Below, piece after piece: positions 1 through 10,215 of a DNA stretch of 64,000 nucleotides (position 1 is its first letter; the number at the start of each line of letters is the position of its first letter). A program made the translations under genes and the position numbers. The notes under the pieces were generated by a model. That model did no database searches and was not told the DNA's origin. It saw only the letters and a program-made list of their open reading frames with translations. The DNA is from Smallanthus sonchifolius (lineage: Eukaryota; Streptophyta; Magnoliopsida; Asterales; Asteraceae): the NCBI GenBank assembly GCA_023525975.1, contig CM042018.1, positions 105,020,001-105,084,000 of the forward strand, in the 5' to 3' direction.

Positions 1-955
1 CTAAGAAACCCTCCTTTCAAAGCGGTCGACCTAAAAACCCTAACACCACAGATTACCCGACTACTTCGCACCTCTCAGCTATTGAAGCAGGCAGAATACT
101 CAATCCTAATAAACTCTCAATTGATGTTCCTATGGATATGACGTTAATCAACCATAAACAAATCACATGCACACAGCTAGTAACCTAATACGCAACCATA
201 CATGAAAGAAATTCACAAAGTAGCATATGGAACATTCAACAGATCATAAATCAAGATCAAATATGCATAAACATCTGATCAAACAGACCAAGTTCTTTAC
301 TTTAGTATTAATCCATCAACAAATAACCGAAATCCGAAATCAATCCAATTAACAACGCATAATCATCAAAACCTAGGTAGTTCAAGAAATCTAGCCTACT
401 ACCATCATCAAAACATCAACACAAAGTCTAATATTCAGAAACATGGTGCAAGATAGATGAATCAAATAGCAAAAGATAAGAAACATAAACCTAATAGACG
501 ATAATCCAATTGATCTACGCATCCAACGCTTCAATCCTTGATCCCTTGAGACTTCTCCTACTCAAAATCGCCAAAAAGCTTCAACCTTTACGTCTGGAAT
601 CGCCTCCTTAACCCTAGAAACAGACTTAAGCTTTTATCCCAAGAAAATAGGCAAAAATTGACGACATTGAGGTCTCTCGCGTACCTCGAGGCCCATAGGT
701 CCAGTCTCTCGTGTACCACGAGAGACAAGATAGTAGCGACGTGAAATCACACCCCTCGCGTACCGCGAGGAGTCCATATTGACAGAAAGTTTTGTTTGTT
801 TTCTTGTTTCGCCTCGTTCGCTCGTGCCTTCGCATATCTTGATCGTTTAAGCTCTAAACTCACTCGATTACCTACAAACCAATGCAAAAATCAATACTAA
901 CTATAAACGACTCTAAAACTATACAAAAACGACACGAAATAGGACGGAAATGCAT
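1..955. other. Non-coding, LTR-like stretch
   Basis: I see no credible gene here. The DNA is AT-rich and short-worded, and a cluster of GC-rich hairpin words lies near its right end. The style resembles the leader or LTR of a long-LTR Ty3/gypsy element of the Athila/Tat kind, but no LTR end, priming site or coding domain is visible, so this is an impression only. The 69-codon frame at 626-835 (minus) is open because of the repeated hairpin words and looks like chance. Confidence 0.3.
672..770. repeat. Cluster of short palindromes (CTCGCGTAC.. words)
   Basis: Three variants of one hairpin word occur within 100 bp. The copy at 706-724 has 8-bp arms CTCTCGTG/CACGAGAG around TAC. The copy at 754-770 has 7-bp arms CCTCGCG/CGCGAGG around TAC. 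The copy near 673 is a weaker version. The arms change between copies but stay self-complementary, which suggests compensatory change or conversion within the repeat. Similar clusters with different words sit in the LTRs elsewhere in this window. Confidence 0.7.
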
Positions 956-959
956 GTGT

Positions 960-1250
960 GCTTTGCAGCACATCAGTATGTATGCATGCATGCATGTATG
1001 TATGTAATATAACTATATGTATGTATATACGAACATTTTTGAAAACGATTTGTTATCAATATGTGTATGTATATATATGTGTGTATGCATGCATGCATGT
1101 GTGTATGCATGCATGCATGTATGTATGTAATATGACTATATGTATGTATATACGAACGTATATGAAGACGATTTGTTATCAATATGTGTATGTATATATG
1201 TGTGTGTATGTATGTATGCGGGTATTTACATGTATGTATTTGTAGATGCA
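960..1250. repeat. TGTATG/TGCATG-rich tandem duplication, about 123-bp unit
   Basis: A block rich in TGTA, TGCA and TATA steps is present about twice. The landmark GTAATAT followed by ACTATATG recurs at 1003 and 1126, and ACGATTTGTTATCAATATG recurs once per unit. The reading frames on both strands (958-1245 plus, 973-1281 minus) encode only Tyr/Cys/His/Met low-complexity sequence and are by-products of the repeat. Confidence 0.8.
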
Positions 1251-1309
1251 CATAAACGGTAATGAAACGTTTGCCATACACATCAAAAGGTCACGGGTAG
1301 GACGAAACG

Positions 1310-1680
1310 TGAGCTAAAATTCAAAAGGGGAGCTTTTATCCGTGACGTATATGCCTATACGTCACGTAAAAATCGCCATTATACGTGACATTTGGCTGGT
1401 AAACGGCACCCTAATAATAATAATAAAAATAATAATAACAATAATAATCGGTGAAGGTTAGGGCTTTATGTGACATTTGGCCCATAAACGTCACGTTTGG
1501 CCCTAAATGTCACGTTTGTAGATATTTTTTGGGTGGCAGAAAGCTGGCAAACGTGAATCCTAATAAAGAGATACACGTGACGTTTAGGGCAATACGTGAC
1601 GGTTGACGGGAATCCCAATAAAGAGATACACGTGACGTTTAGGTCCATACGTGACGGTTGCCTCACATCCGTTACATATA
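1310..1680. repeat. Left subterminal motif cluster (ACGTGACGTTTAGGGC type)
   Basis: At least eight copies of GTGACG or GTCACG words sit in both orientations, several followed by TTTAGGGC or TTTGGCCC. Two adjacent copies share a longer context (AATAAAGAGATACACGTGACG at about 1562 and 1618). The density of CG-containing words stands out against AT-rich surroundings. Confidence 0.7.
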
Positions 1681-1699
1681 GACCGATCTTCCTCCTCTT

Positions 1700-1880
1700 C
1701 CTCACAACAACCACCGTCTTCCTCACATACAACCACCGTCTTCCTCACATACCACCGCAACCACCGTCTTTCTCACACACCACCGCAACCACCGTCTTCT
1801 CTCACACACCATCGCAACCACCGTCTCTCTCACACACCACCACAACCACTGTCTCTCTCACACACCACCGCACCGCCGGA
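1700..1880 (+). repeat. Minisatellite, unit about 30 bp (CCACCGTCTYTCTCACA)
   Basis: About six imperfect head-to-tail copies of a CCACCGTCT-CTCACACAC word are present, followed by GGAGACGAGGACCGC repeats. Overlapping frames at 1596-1994 and 1651-1938 are Pro/Thr/His-rich repeat translations and are not treated as genes. Confidence 0.75.
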
Positions 1881-2089
1881 GACGAGGACCGCCGGAGACG
1901 AAGACCACCGGAGACGAGGACCGCAACCACCACCGTAACCGCCGGAGACGAGTACCGCAACCACCATCGGGTAAGTAATTTTACGGGACCCTAATTTTAT
2001 CGTTTTCAATCGATTAATACCTTAGATTTGTTAGGTTTGCCCTTAGATCTAGTGTAGGTTTATGGCGGGTTACGGCGGTTTACTGTGGT

Positions 2090-2205
2090 GCTCTAATAAT
2101 AATAATAATAATCCTAATAATACAATCTTATAATAATAATAATATAATCTTATAATAATAACAATAATAACATTAATTATAATAATAATAATAATCTTAA
2201 ACCGT
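2090..2205. repeat. AAT/ATT microsatellite
   Basis: Interrupted (AAT)n runs lie just upstream of the decayed coding region. A shorter similar block lies at 1411-1448. No function is seen. Confidence 0.85.
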
Positions 2206-2288
2206 AAACCTAAACATTAAACCGTAAACCCTAAACGTTAGTTTAACAAACATTTTCATTAATTATAAATACAGATTTATGCGCAGAT

Positions 2289-3529
2289 ATGCCTAGTTCC
2301 AAGGATAAGCATGAGCAGCAGGAGAACTTTATTCTAGGGATTGACGACTACCCGCACCTTCAGTTTAAGGAGGGTACTCCGGCACACCAGCGGTTTATGG
2401 CTCTTAGAGGGAAGAAGGTGGAGCCCAACACCGTTTTGTCACGGGAGTGGTTTGATGAGGTTGGCGAGCTAGCGAGGGCGACCGCAATTATTGGACATGA
2501 TAGCCCGTGGGATAGTCTATTTACCCTCGAGGTGTACTCTACATTTGTGTTCCGGCCGCATGCGCAGGGATTGCCAGAGCTGGACGAGACTGATATTGCG
2601 GAGGGACGGGTGGACGCGGAGGTTAGTTTTCGCATGTTCGGGGATGTGCATCGTATGTCCCTCAGACGGTTTGCTGTTGTCAGCAACCTCTATACCGAGG
2701 AGGAGAATCGAGATCCAATCTACACCACGGCTATCTATATGGGGGCAGATGACGCACACCGGGTCTGGTGGCCTGCGATTGGTGACCATGCGTTTGGGGC
2801 CGATATCAGGGTCTCTCACATACGAGACCCTCTTTATCGTTACATGCACCGGCTGATCGCCACGTCTATCGCTGGACGTGGCAAGGGCACCGATAGGGTC
2901 ACCGCCTTAGACATCTTCTATCTTCGGTGTCTGCTCACACACACCCTGCCACCTCGCTCGTGGTCTGGCGAATTACATTGCCGGTTACTATCTCAGGCAG
3001 TCACGAGGGGCGTTGATCGGCGGAAACATCGTGTCACAGATCGCCAGAGGCCTTGGATACGCTCATGAGATGGCGCAGCTACCTATGGCTGCGGTTCCCC
3101 GCGCGTGGATGAGGAACGCTCGGAGGTTCCCGGACGGGCAGTGGCGTTTGGTGAGGAGATATGATGTGTTGGAGACCTGGGTGCCCGAGCCGTTGTGGAC
3201 CCCGTGGCGTTGGCTGTGCCCGAGGTCGAGATTGAGCAGGTTGAGGAGGTGGCCGGCGGGGGGGATGAGCCGGTTGAGCCGGCGGCCGAGCCGGTGCCGC
3301 CACAACATCCTCTGCGCGTGTACCATGCCGTGCGGTTGCCTACTGCCACACTTGATATGATTCAGGATACGCAGACCGGGCCGAGGAGATGATGCAGTGG
3401 CTCATCGACCACACGGTCGCAAAGTATCGGGTCGTCGATAGGCTGTTGTTGAGACCACCACCTCGACGGTTGGGCCACGACGGTGCTAGCACGTCCGATG
3501 CGGGGGTTGATAACGAGATGGAGGGGTAG
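2289..3529 (+). pseudogene. ATHILA-ORF1-like / retrotransposon ORF-1 type protein, frameshifted
   Basis: The first frame (2289-3068, 259 codons) starts MPSSKDKHEQ and contains the order RMSLRRFAVVSNLYTEEE, DPLYRYMHRLIATSIAGRG and DIFYLRCLL. This order (a fold-like FG/GLY motif, then the R-x-IHR-x-I block, then LYFLxC) is what I know from plant ATHILA ORF-1 family proteins, whose function is unclear. The frame is lost in a CA microsatellite near 2936-2945. The second frame then continues the protein as LARGLANYIAGYY and GGNIVSQIARGLGY. Further shifts near 3195 and 3380 lead to a C-terminal piece ending in TAG at 3527-3529. The C-terminal third is Pro/Glu/Val-rich. The family call is from memory of the pattern. 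The breaks are direct observations. Confidence 0.55.
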
Positions 3530-3784
3530 ATATATTGTTTAGATAGAGTTGTACTTTTGTTTTATATGTACAAACTCATTGTATTTATTTATGTAGTTTT
3601 ATTTATGTAGTTTTATTTATGATGGTTTTGTTGTGTTTGTGATGGTTGTGTTTGTTTGTAATGGTTGTATATGATATTTATATATGTGGTTTTATTTACG
3701 AGTAATTTAACACGCGAAAAAACTCCTTGTTTTACATCTCAAACCGAAAATCAAAACAAAAACTAGTTTTATAATAAAAAAGAC

Positions 3785-4128
3785 GTGACCGGATTTTAAA
3801 AATTATAACTACCGATTTTTACAAACTTTTAACGTGATAAAAACAAAAAACCAAAAGAAAAAAAATAAGTCGTTATTGACTTTTTACATCTCAAACCGAT
3901 AATCAAGGTGACCGGATTTTAAAAACTATAACTACCAATTTTTACAAACTCTTAACGTGATAAAAACAAAAAACCAAAAGAAAAAAAATAGGTCGTTATT
4001 CACTTTTTACATCTCAAACCGATAATCGATGTGACCGGATTTTAAAAACTATAATTACCGATTTTTACAAACTCTTAACGTGATAAAAACAAAAAACCAA
4101 AAGAAAAAAAAATAAGTCGTTATTCTAA
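3785..4128. repeat. 123-bp tandem repeat, about 2.8 copies
   Basis: GTGACCGGATTTTAAAA recurs at 3785, 3908 and 4031, exactly 123 bp apart. Each unit carries ACGTGATAAAAACAAAAAACC and TTTTTACATCTCAAACCG. A partial earlier unit starts near 3730. The copies differ by a few substitutions and indels in the A-runs. The array lies inside the candidate DNA transposon, next to its right subterminal cluster. Confidence 0.9.
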
Positions 4129-4214
4129 AAACTTTTCACGGTTCTTAGTTGACAAACAGCGCCGCTATGTCGCGTAATACATCTTAAGTGTGAACACATG
4201 CATATATCAAACAA

Positions 4215-4495
4215 AATAAAAAATAAGGGGGTGACAGATTGTCCTATATGTGACATATACACCATCAAAATCCTAAAACCCAACTCAACCCTAAAAAAAA
4301 CCCACCAACACATCCCGACATTCTCTGGCGCGCTGATTGCAAAGTCTGGTGGATAAGGGTGACGGATTGCCCTGTACGTGACATTATCTGGTGCGCTGAT
4401 TCCAAAGTCTGGTGCATAAGGGGTGACGGATTGCCCTATACGTGACATTATATGCCCTATACGTCACGTTTAGCCCTATACGTGACGGTTAGGGC
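4215..4495. repeat. Right subterminal motif cluster
   Basis: GTGACGGATTGCCCT-TACGTGACATTAT occurs twice in close repeat, followed by CCCTATACGTCACGTTTAG and CCCTATACGTGACGGTTAGG. These words match the left cluster in mixed orientation. A minus-strand frame at 4125-4448 simply reads through them and is not considered a gene. Confidence 0.7.
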
Positions 4496-4499
4496 AGGT

Positions 4500-5440
4500 A
4501 TAGTTCAAAAAGTAGACGGTGTCTCTAAAAATCCTTTATATTGGTGGTTGGTTTTTATTTTAAACTAGAATCGTGTACACGTGCGCTGCGACGTGTTAAA
4601 CTGTTGAAGAAAATTAATATCTTTGAAAGCCTATGAATAAAGCCATAGAAAAACAAATCATTAAAAAGTTATCGTTTACGAAATAAATAAACGTACCTGG
4701 AACTTTATATAAAAAAGCAAAACATTTTACGTAAACCCACACTTTACAACCAAATAGCTAGCAATATTCCAAGAACTTTATACAAAAAATGAAATCGTAA
4801 CAAAGCTGGTAAAAAGAAGTTAACCGGTAAAAAATCAGAAAAAGAAAGCAAAACTGTTTAAAAAAAGTAAAGAGTTCAAAAAATTCATGACAACGTTACA
4901 CGTAAGAGGCTAGATAACTTATACACTATCACGCGCAACTCCGTTATATTTGTGTGTGTGCGACGTCATTTAACTTGGTAAAAAAAAGAGAAAAAAATTT
5001 CAATGTGTAAATGATAATTTTATTAAAGTTGACGGGTTGTAGTATAAATTTGTGAAAAGAAAAATAAAAAATATTTTTTTTTAAAAGTTCACAAACTTAA
5101 AAGTAAATCTGGTATAATTTAATAGCCTAACATGAAATCTCACAAAAGCCAAAACAGTTGAGATCATATAAACTTTCTTGTTAAATACTTAAAATAACAA
5201 ATATGTTAGATGATCTAGTATTCATCCTAATAAAGGGATTATATTTAATATAACTAATTGACATATTTAATTATTTTCTAAATTACTAAATTTTCTTGTG
5301 ATCTAGTTTACAAGACGCATTTATATTTATTTACTAAATGTACTTTTAAAATTTTTTAGTGAACCAATTTTGTTTCATGCCAAGTTGGTCAACTACGGAC
5401 GCGATTCATATCCTAAGGAAATTGATGGAAAAGTATAGAG
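4500..5440. other. AT-rich intergenic DNA; one possible Helitron 3' end
   Basis: No coding frame of interest is present. At 4565-4568 the minus strand reads a CTAG tetramer preceded by a GC-rich segment with the perfect palindrome CGTGTACACG and GTCGCAGCGC. This resembles a Helitron 3' terminus. No matching 5' end was found, so it is only a possibility. The rest shows poly-A/T runs and nothing recognisable. Confidence 0.35.
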
Positions 5441-5860
5441 CAAATTAAAAAGTACGTTCTTTAAATATTACCCAAATTTTAGAATACGTCCTTTAACTAA
5501 GGAAATTATAGAAAACGTCTTTTATATTTAAATATGTTTGCACGTTTCGTCCTTTACACTAACGGACGTTAATTTTTTCTATTAAATCAGGTCATGTGCA
5601 AGACACATGAGGGTAAATGTGTCATTTCACCTATCCAGGGACTAAATGTGTAATTAACTTAAAGATGAGGGCAATTTAGAAAAAAAAAACTTATAAACCC
5701 CTTTCTATATTTTCTCTATGTTTCCTCTCATCTTCAATCAAAACCCACCGGTCCACCACCACCGCCATCATCTTCAACCTACATTCCGGTGACACCTCGT
5801 TTTTCCGACACCGCCGTACCACCTCTAGTAAATAAAAAGAGTAAACTATAATCAGCCCTG
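5440..5860. repeat. Terminal part of a TIR element related to the one at 8103-9457
   Basis: The text (ACGTCCTTTA, GTTTGCACGTTTCGTCCTTTAC, GGTCATGTGCAAGACACATGAGGGT) matches the arms of the element at 8103-9457, which have GGTCATGTGCAAAGCACATGAGGGT. It is followed by a CCACCACCACCGCC-rich piece, again as in that family. Only one arm is seen, so it is a truncated copy. Confidence 0.55.
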
Positions 5861-6175
5861 TCCCCCCTTTCTTTCCCTATAATCTTTGCACCGATGCTTC
5901 CAATCAAATCAGATCAGTGCAATAACCTAAATCGACATTCAACTGCTGACTTAAATCGACACCGCCAGAATCTCCAACGTTAGTCACTCCCTGTCACCGG
6001 AGTTTGACATCGAACATCCAAATATTATAAACTTCGCTGAAATTGCTTTTAGGCCAAATATTATAAGATAACCAAACATTGAATGGGATCGAAGTATAGC
6101 AATATTTATCTAGTCTTCTATGATATAAAAAAGGGATTGAAGACGGTTAATAATTGGTGTTTATGTTGAGGATTA
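5860..6175. other. No gene; short dispersed repeat
   Basis: I see no gene. About 90 bp near 6065-6150 (CATTGAATGGGATCGAAGTA and TCTAGTCTTCTATGAT) recur in diverged form at about 9945-10010, so this is a dispersed repeat of unknown type. Confidence 0.5.
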
Positions 6176-6456
6176 CTTAGTGAAATTACTAGATGGCCGA
6201 TTCAAACTATGGTTCTATATGTTGATAACAAATCTGTAATTGCCCTGATGAAGAACCCGGTATTTCATGGTCGAAGCAAACATATCAATATAATTAATGT
6301 ACCATTTTATACGAGAATACATCGAGAATGGTGAAGTTAAAGTTGATCATATTGGCAGTGATGAAAAAAGAGCTGACACATTGACAAAAGCTCTTCCTCA
6401 TAAAGTTTGGAGAAATGCCAAAGTTACTTAGGCTAAACCGAAACTAGTGGGGTGAT
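6176..6456 (+). pseudogene. Ty1/copia RNase H, C-terminal remnant
   Basis: Translation in shifted frames gives LYVDNKSVIALMKNPVFHGRS, REYIENGEVKVDHIGSDEK and RADTLTKALPHKV. These are the usual copia RNase H C-terminal blocks (DN..A..L..NP.FH.RSKHI and AD.LTK.L). At least one frameshift splits them near 6300. A purine-rich GGGGTGAT follows directly, then an LTR start. The rest of the element upstream is missing. Confidence 0.8.
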
Positions 6457-6750
6457 TGTTAGCCCATTTAGTTTGGTTTGGGCCGACCCCATCGAGCCTA
6501 TGATGGGTCGGTGCCTTGGTGACCAAGTCGAGCCCAAGACTTAGGCCCCAAGGGAGTTTGTTTTTACTAATTAGAATTTAGAATATGCTAGGGATAACAA
6601 TTCGTATATAGCTAGGTTTTTCAAATTCATTAGCCTATATATACTCGAGCATGTGGGTTATATTTTGTATTATGATTTTTCGAGTTAATGAGAATTAAAA
6701 TGATCTAAACATCGAGTACGAGTTATACACTCTGATTAATTACCGATTTT
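6457..6750 (+). mobile_element. Copia 3' LTR fragment
   Basis: After the polypurine tract ending GGGGTGAT the sequence starts TGTTAGCCCATTTAG, a normal copia LTR start. A TATATATA box-like run occurs near 6642 and the piece fades near 6750. I could not fix the 3' end or a target duplication. Confidence 0.6.
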
Positions 6751-6818
6751 CATATACTTTTTATATTTTATAGTTTCTATGAGATTTTTATCATGGAAGA
6801 TGAGGGAAAATGAAATAC

Positions 6819-7148
6819 CTGTGCGACATCAAGCCCTTTTCCAGACAAACCTTTCTTCTTCTTCTTATTCTTCTTCTTCCTCCTATTCTTCCTCCCAGCT
6901 TTTGTTGCTAGTCTTTCTTCTTCTTCTTCCTTCCTTCCCCTGTCGTTCCCTAGCCTGATGTGCCATTATTAAAAGTAGCAATAGTTTTATATAATTGACG
7001 AACAACCCAAATAAATGATTAGATTAAAACATACTTGATACTTCAAGTGCAGGTTGGTTTGCAGCATGGGGATGGCACCTCAAACGGAACGTTCCTCGGC
7101 ATCCACGACTGCAGCGAGGATCTTAACGTCTTCGGCCACATCACTCAT
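6819..7148 (-). pseudogene. Two exon-like pieces of an unidentified Lys/Arg-rich protein gene
   Basis: On the minus strand a frame opens at 7148 with MSDVAEDVKILAAVVDAEERS and meets TGA at 7082-7080. Beyond an intron-like gap, a second open piece (6954-6819) is bounded by an acceptor CAG and a donor CAG/GTATTT. It reads LGNDRGRKEEEEERLATK followed by a Lys/Arg run and GLSGKGLDVAQ. The basic run looks like a nuclear or nucleolar localisation tract. I do not recognise the gene. It may be a fragment carried by a transposon or the decayed end of a host gene. Confidence 0.35.
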
Positions 7149-7149
7149 T

Positions 7150-7947
7150 TTCTGAAAATCAAGACGTTTTATGAAAATTAGATCACAAACTGATGAAATT
7201 AGGGTTTCAAACGACCTGTGAAGATATAACTAGTGACAAAGAGTATTTTGGTGATTTATAGGGATCAACAAGACTACGATGACATGGCTGCAACGACCTA
7301 CGCGTTCTTCCCGCGGAGATTCCAAAATACACTTTTGAGGTCAAACGTCATTTACTCATTTCTAGAATCCAAACCGAGTCAATATTGGATCTGAAAAGGA
7401 CTTATTGGAGTCAAAATGGACCATATTCAACTTCAAAGTTTGTTGTGGGTTTGCATTCTACTTTTAATATTTCAACAAAGATCAAGGTTGGATTTAAATT
7501 TATGGTGTTTATGTTAGTGTTAATATCATAACAATACTTTATTTATTTATTTTATTTTATACAAAACCATCTAAATCTAATCTTGATATATTAAAATCTC
7601 ACAATTTGTTTAAAACACGTACACTTTTTTTTAACCTTTTTTAAAAAATGACTGTTATCATTTAACTTAGTTAAATTCCGATGAGGTGCTGTTCCATATA
7701 TGCAAAATGTTGAAGTTAGAGTTTCATTTGTATAACATTGTATGAAACATTATTTAAAACGTTTAGAAATTGATGGGTAGTTTTTCATGTCTGGAAAATA
7801 GTTTACATGATATCCGCATTAATAAATATTAATAAGTTTGCTGGTAATTGGTTCTCATTTTAGTATATTTTAATTAGTTTTATTGATTTTAATAAATTAA
7901 AACTGGGTTAAGAACTTTTCATAGAAATTAAAAAAATATATATTATT
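7150..7947. other. AT-rich intergenic DNA
   Basis: No gene, RNA or clear mobile-element end was seen. One stretch (7250-7460) is of moderate GC content without an open frame. The remainder is A/T-run rich. Confidence 0.5.
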
Positions 7948-9668
7948 CGGTGTTTTGAAACCCGGACCGAACCGGCCGGTCGAACCGGGAACCAGAGGCT
8001 TGGCCGGTCCGGTTATATGTGTTGAAACGGTCCCGCAGCGACCCGGCGGTCGGACCAGAAACCCGATGGTCGGACCGGTTGGCTATATATATATATATAT
8101 TTTAGAGTAAATTACAGAAATCGTCCTTTATGTTTATACTCTTTTTCAGATCTTGTCATTTAGCCCAAAAATTGTCAGAGATCGTCCTTTATGTTTACAA
8201 ATGTTGCACGTTGCGTCATTTGGCCCTACCCCAGTTAAATTTCTCAGTTAAGTCTGGTCATGTGCAAAGCACATGAGGGTATTTTTGTAATTTTACCAAT
8301 TTAATTATATATATATATATATATATATAATAAATCAATTAATAACTAACTTTGACTTGGAAAGTCAAAATTTAAGCATTCATGGCTTCTTCCTCGCCTA
8401 CATCTTCTCTGTGACCACCCTGATCATCAATCACAATCAATTTCGACAGTTTCTTTTGCTTCCAAATCGTAACCAAAATCCTATAACCGGAAAAAAAACA
8501 AACAATAAATCAAACAAATGATTAAAACTCATTAAACGCAAACTTTCGGTTTTGAAACTTGCCTGGATACAGAATCGGAATCACAATCACTCACCCTCTA
8601 CTCAAATTGGAAGTTTGGGTTGCATGTTGAAGATCGCCAACCACCGAACTCCGTTAACCACAGCCTCCGACGATACTGAGAGCGAGACACCGGATTCGAG
8701 GTAAGTAATATATCATTCTGCTCGTTTTTTCATTCCGATTCAAAGCCCTAAGACTGTATGTGAGTGATTTTATCCTAACTAAATCAAACTCTGTCAACAC
8801 AGTAGCATTCATCCATTATCGCACATCCAAACTACAAATCATAAACTAGATCCGTTCTTCAGTTGAGGGAGATTAGGGTTCAATTTAGTGGTTCAGATTT
8901 GGGGTTGCATTAGCAAGCTTCAGGGAATGGTTTGATTCTAGGGTTTGATTCGTTGGTGGTGGTCTGGCTATCATCTCCACCGGTGGTGTTATTTCCTCCA
9001 ACGATCGACGACAATTTTGACGGCTCTCATGGATCTGGTGCCAGACGGTGATTTCAAGGCAGATCTGTTCAGATCCGGTAAACAACAGTGTTTTCTGGGT
9101 GAAATCGGTTTTCCGGCGAGGTTCAGGTGGTCGGATGGTGGTGGTGGTGGTCTGCTGGTGGAGAAAAGGTCAGGAAGTGAGAGAGAGAAGAAGGTTGAGA
9201 GAAAGAGGGTTTGGGTTTATCTTTATATATATTTTTTTTAATTTTAGAAATTTATTTTTGTGGGTAAAAAGACTAAAACACCCTCATGTGCAAGGCACAT
9301 GACTTGAGTTAACTGAAAAAGTTAACCTCCGTTATGCTAAAGGACGTTAACCGCAACATATTTAAACATAAAGGATGATCTCTGACATTTTTTAGGCTAA
9401 AGGACATAAAGTGAAAAATGGTATAAACATAAAGGACGATTTCTGTAATTTACTCTATATTTTATCTCTTTTAAGTTTTCTGAATTCGTATTTCGTAGCT
9501 AATTGTTAGTTTAAGATTATTGGAATTGACTTGTTGGTGGTTTTTGAATAATTAAAGGTTGTTTGAATTGATTTATTTTTATAATATTTATGATGTAGTC
9601 CGGTTGTTAAATCCGGTCCGACCGGTAAGGAGACCGGTTCGACGTCCGGTCCGGTTATGAAAACATTG
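7948..9668. mobile_element. Outer TIR element with CCGG-rich ends, hosting a second element
   Basis: The left end reads TGTTTTGAAACCCGGACCGAAC, followed by CCGGTCGAACCGG. The right end, read on the complement, starts TGTTTTCATAACCGGACCGG and continues TCGAACCGG. The two are imperfect GC-rich inverted repeats about 100-130 bp long. The inner element 8103-9457 sits between them. The internal DNA has no transposase, so this is a non-autonomous element. I could not define a target duplication. Confidence 0.6.
8103..9457. mobile_element. Non-autonomous TIR transposon (Mutator-like?) with exon-like cargo
   Basis: The ends TAGAGTAAATTACAGAAATC and its inverse at 9438-9457 open long inverted repeats of about 190 bp. 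These include TCGTCCTTTATGTTTATA on the left and its complement on the right, plus GTGCAAAGCACATGAGGG on both sides. The flank ATATTTT is found on both sides if the ends are taken at AGAG/CTCT, a possible 7-bp duplication in AT-rich DNA. Inside are a donor-like GAG/GTAAGT near 8700 and open frames (8945-9241 plus, 8885-9085 minus), but no transposase. Gene-fragment capture is plausible and unproven. Confidence 0.7.
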
Positions 9669-10215
9669 ATATTAATTTTTGTTTCTATTATCCTCTATGT
9701 TATTATAAAAACGTTATAATTTTTAAACAAACTCAAACATCATCTCATATAAAAATATTGATAAAAAAGTAAAGTTTGAATTTGATTGAGAAAGTTTTAA
9801 TAAAAAAAACTATGCACCATCCATATTAAAATTTTATTCAATTCTCATTTCGATATTGACAATTTTAAGATTAATATATTAAAAGGTTTACCAAACAATA
9901 TATACAATGACTAGAAAATCAATTTACACTCACCAAACGTTGAATGGGATTAAAGTATCTAGTCTTTTATGATCTAAAAATGGGATGGAAGAAGGTTAAT
10001 GAAGGAAAATTTAAATAAATAAAAATGTTGAAGAATTAGATTTTTTTAGAAGGTCGGCATTATATGAAAATGAAAACTTGCAAGATACTAAGAGTACATA
10101 TCAAAAGTTACAACAAAAAGACTGAGAATAACACACTCGGCCAGACAAAGATTTGAATAAGAGCATTATGAGCTTTCCAAGTTAACCAATTAGTAGAATA
10201 TAAATCAATGCCAAC
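9669..10215. other. AT-rich DNA without genes
   Basis: Only A/T-rich sequence and the short dispersed repeat shared with 6065-6150 (at about 9945-10010) are visible. Confidence 0.5.

Larger units (their letters stand above)
1290..4500. mobile_element. Candidate DNA transposon with subterminal repeats (superfamily uncertain)
   Basis: The stretch is bounded on both sides by clusters of one motif family (tACGTGACGttTAGGGC and its complement) in mixed orientation: 1310-1680 on the left and 4215-4495 on the right. Between them lie a decayed gene (2289-3529), a minisatellite, an AAT microsatellite and a 123-bp tandem repeat. Paired arrays of short inverted subterminal motifs are typical of CACTA and some Mutator-like elements. 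I could not find clear terminal inverted repeats, a CACTA end or a target duplication, so the outer edges are approximate. Confidence 0.45.

Noticed and set aside
973..1281. Two overlapping 95-102-codon frames on both strands
   Set aside because: They read a TGTATG/CATACA tandem repeat and encode only Tyr/His/Ile/Cys low-complexity sequence.
1596..1994. Thr/Pro/His-rich 132-codon frame
   Set aside because: It follows a minisatellite and has no domain; a second frame is equally open.
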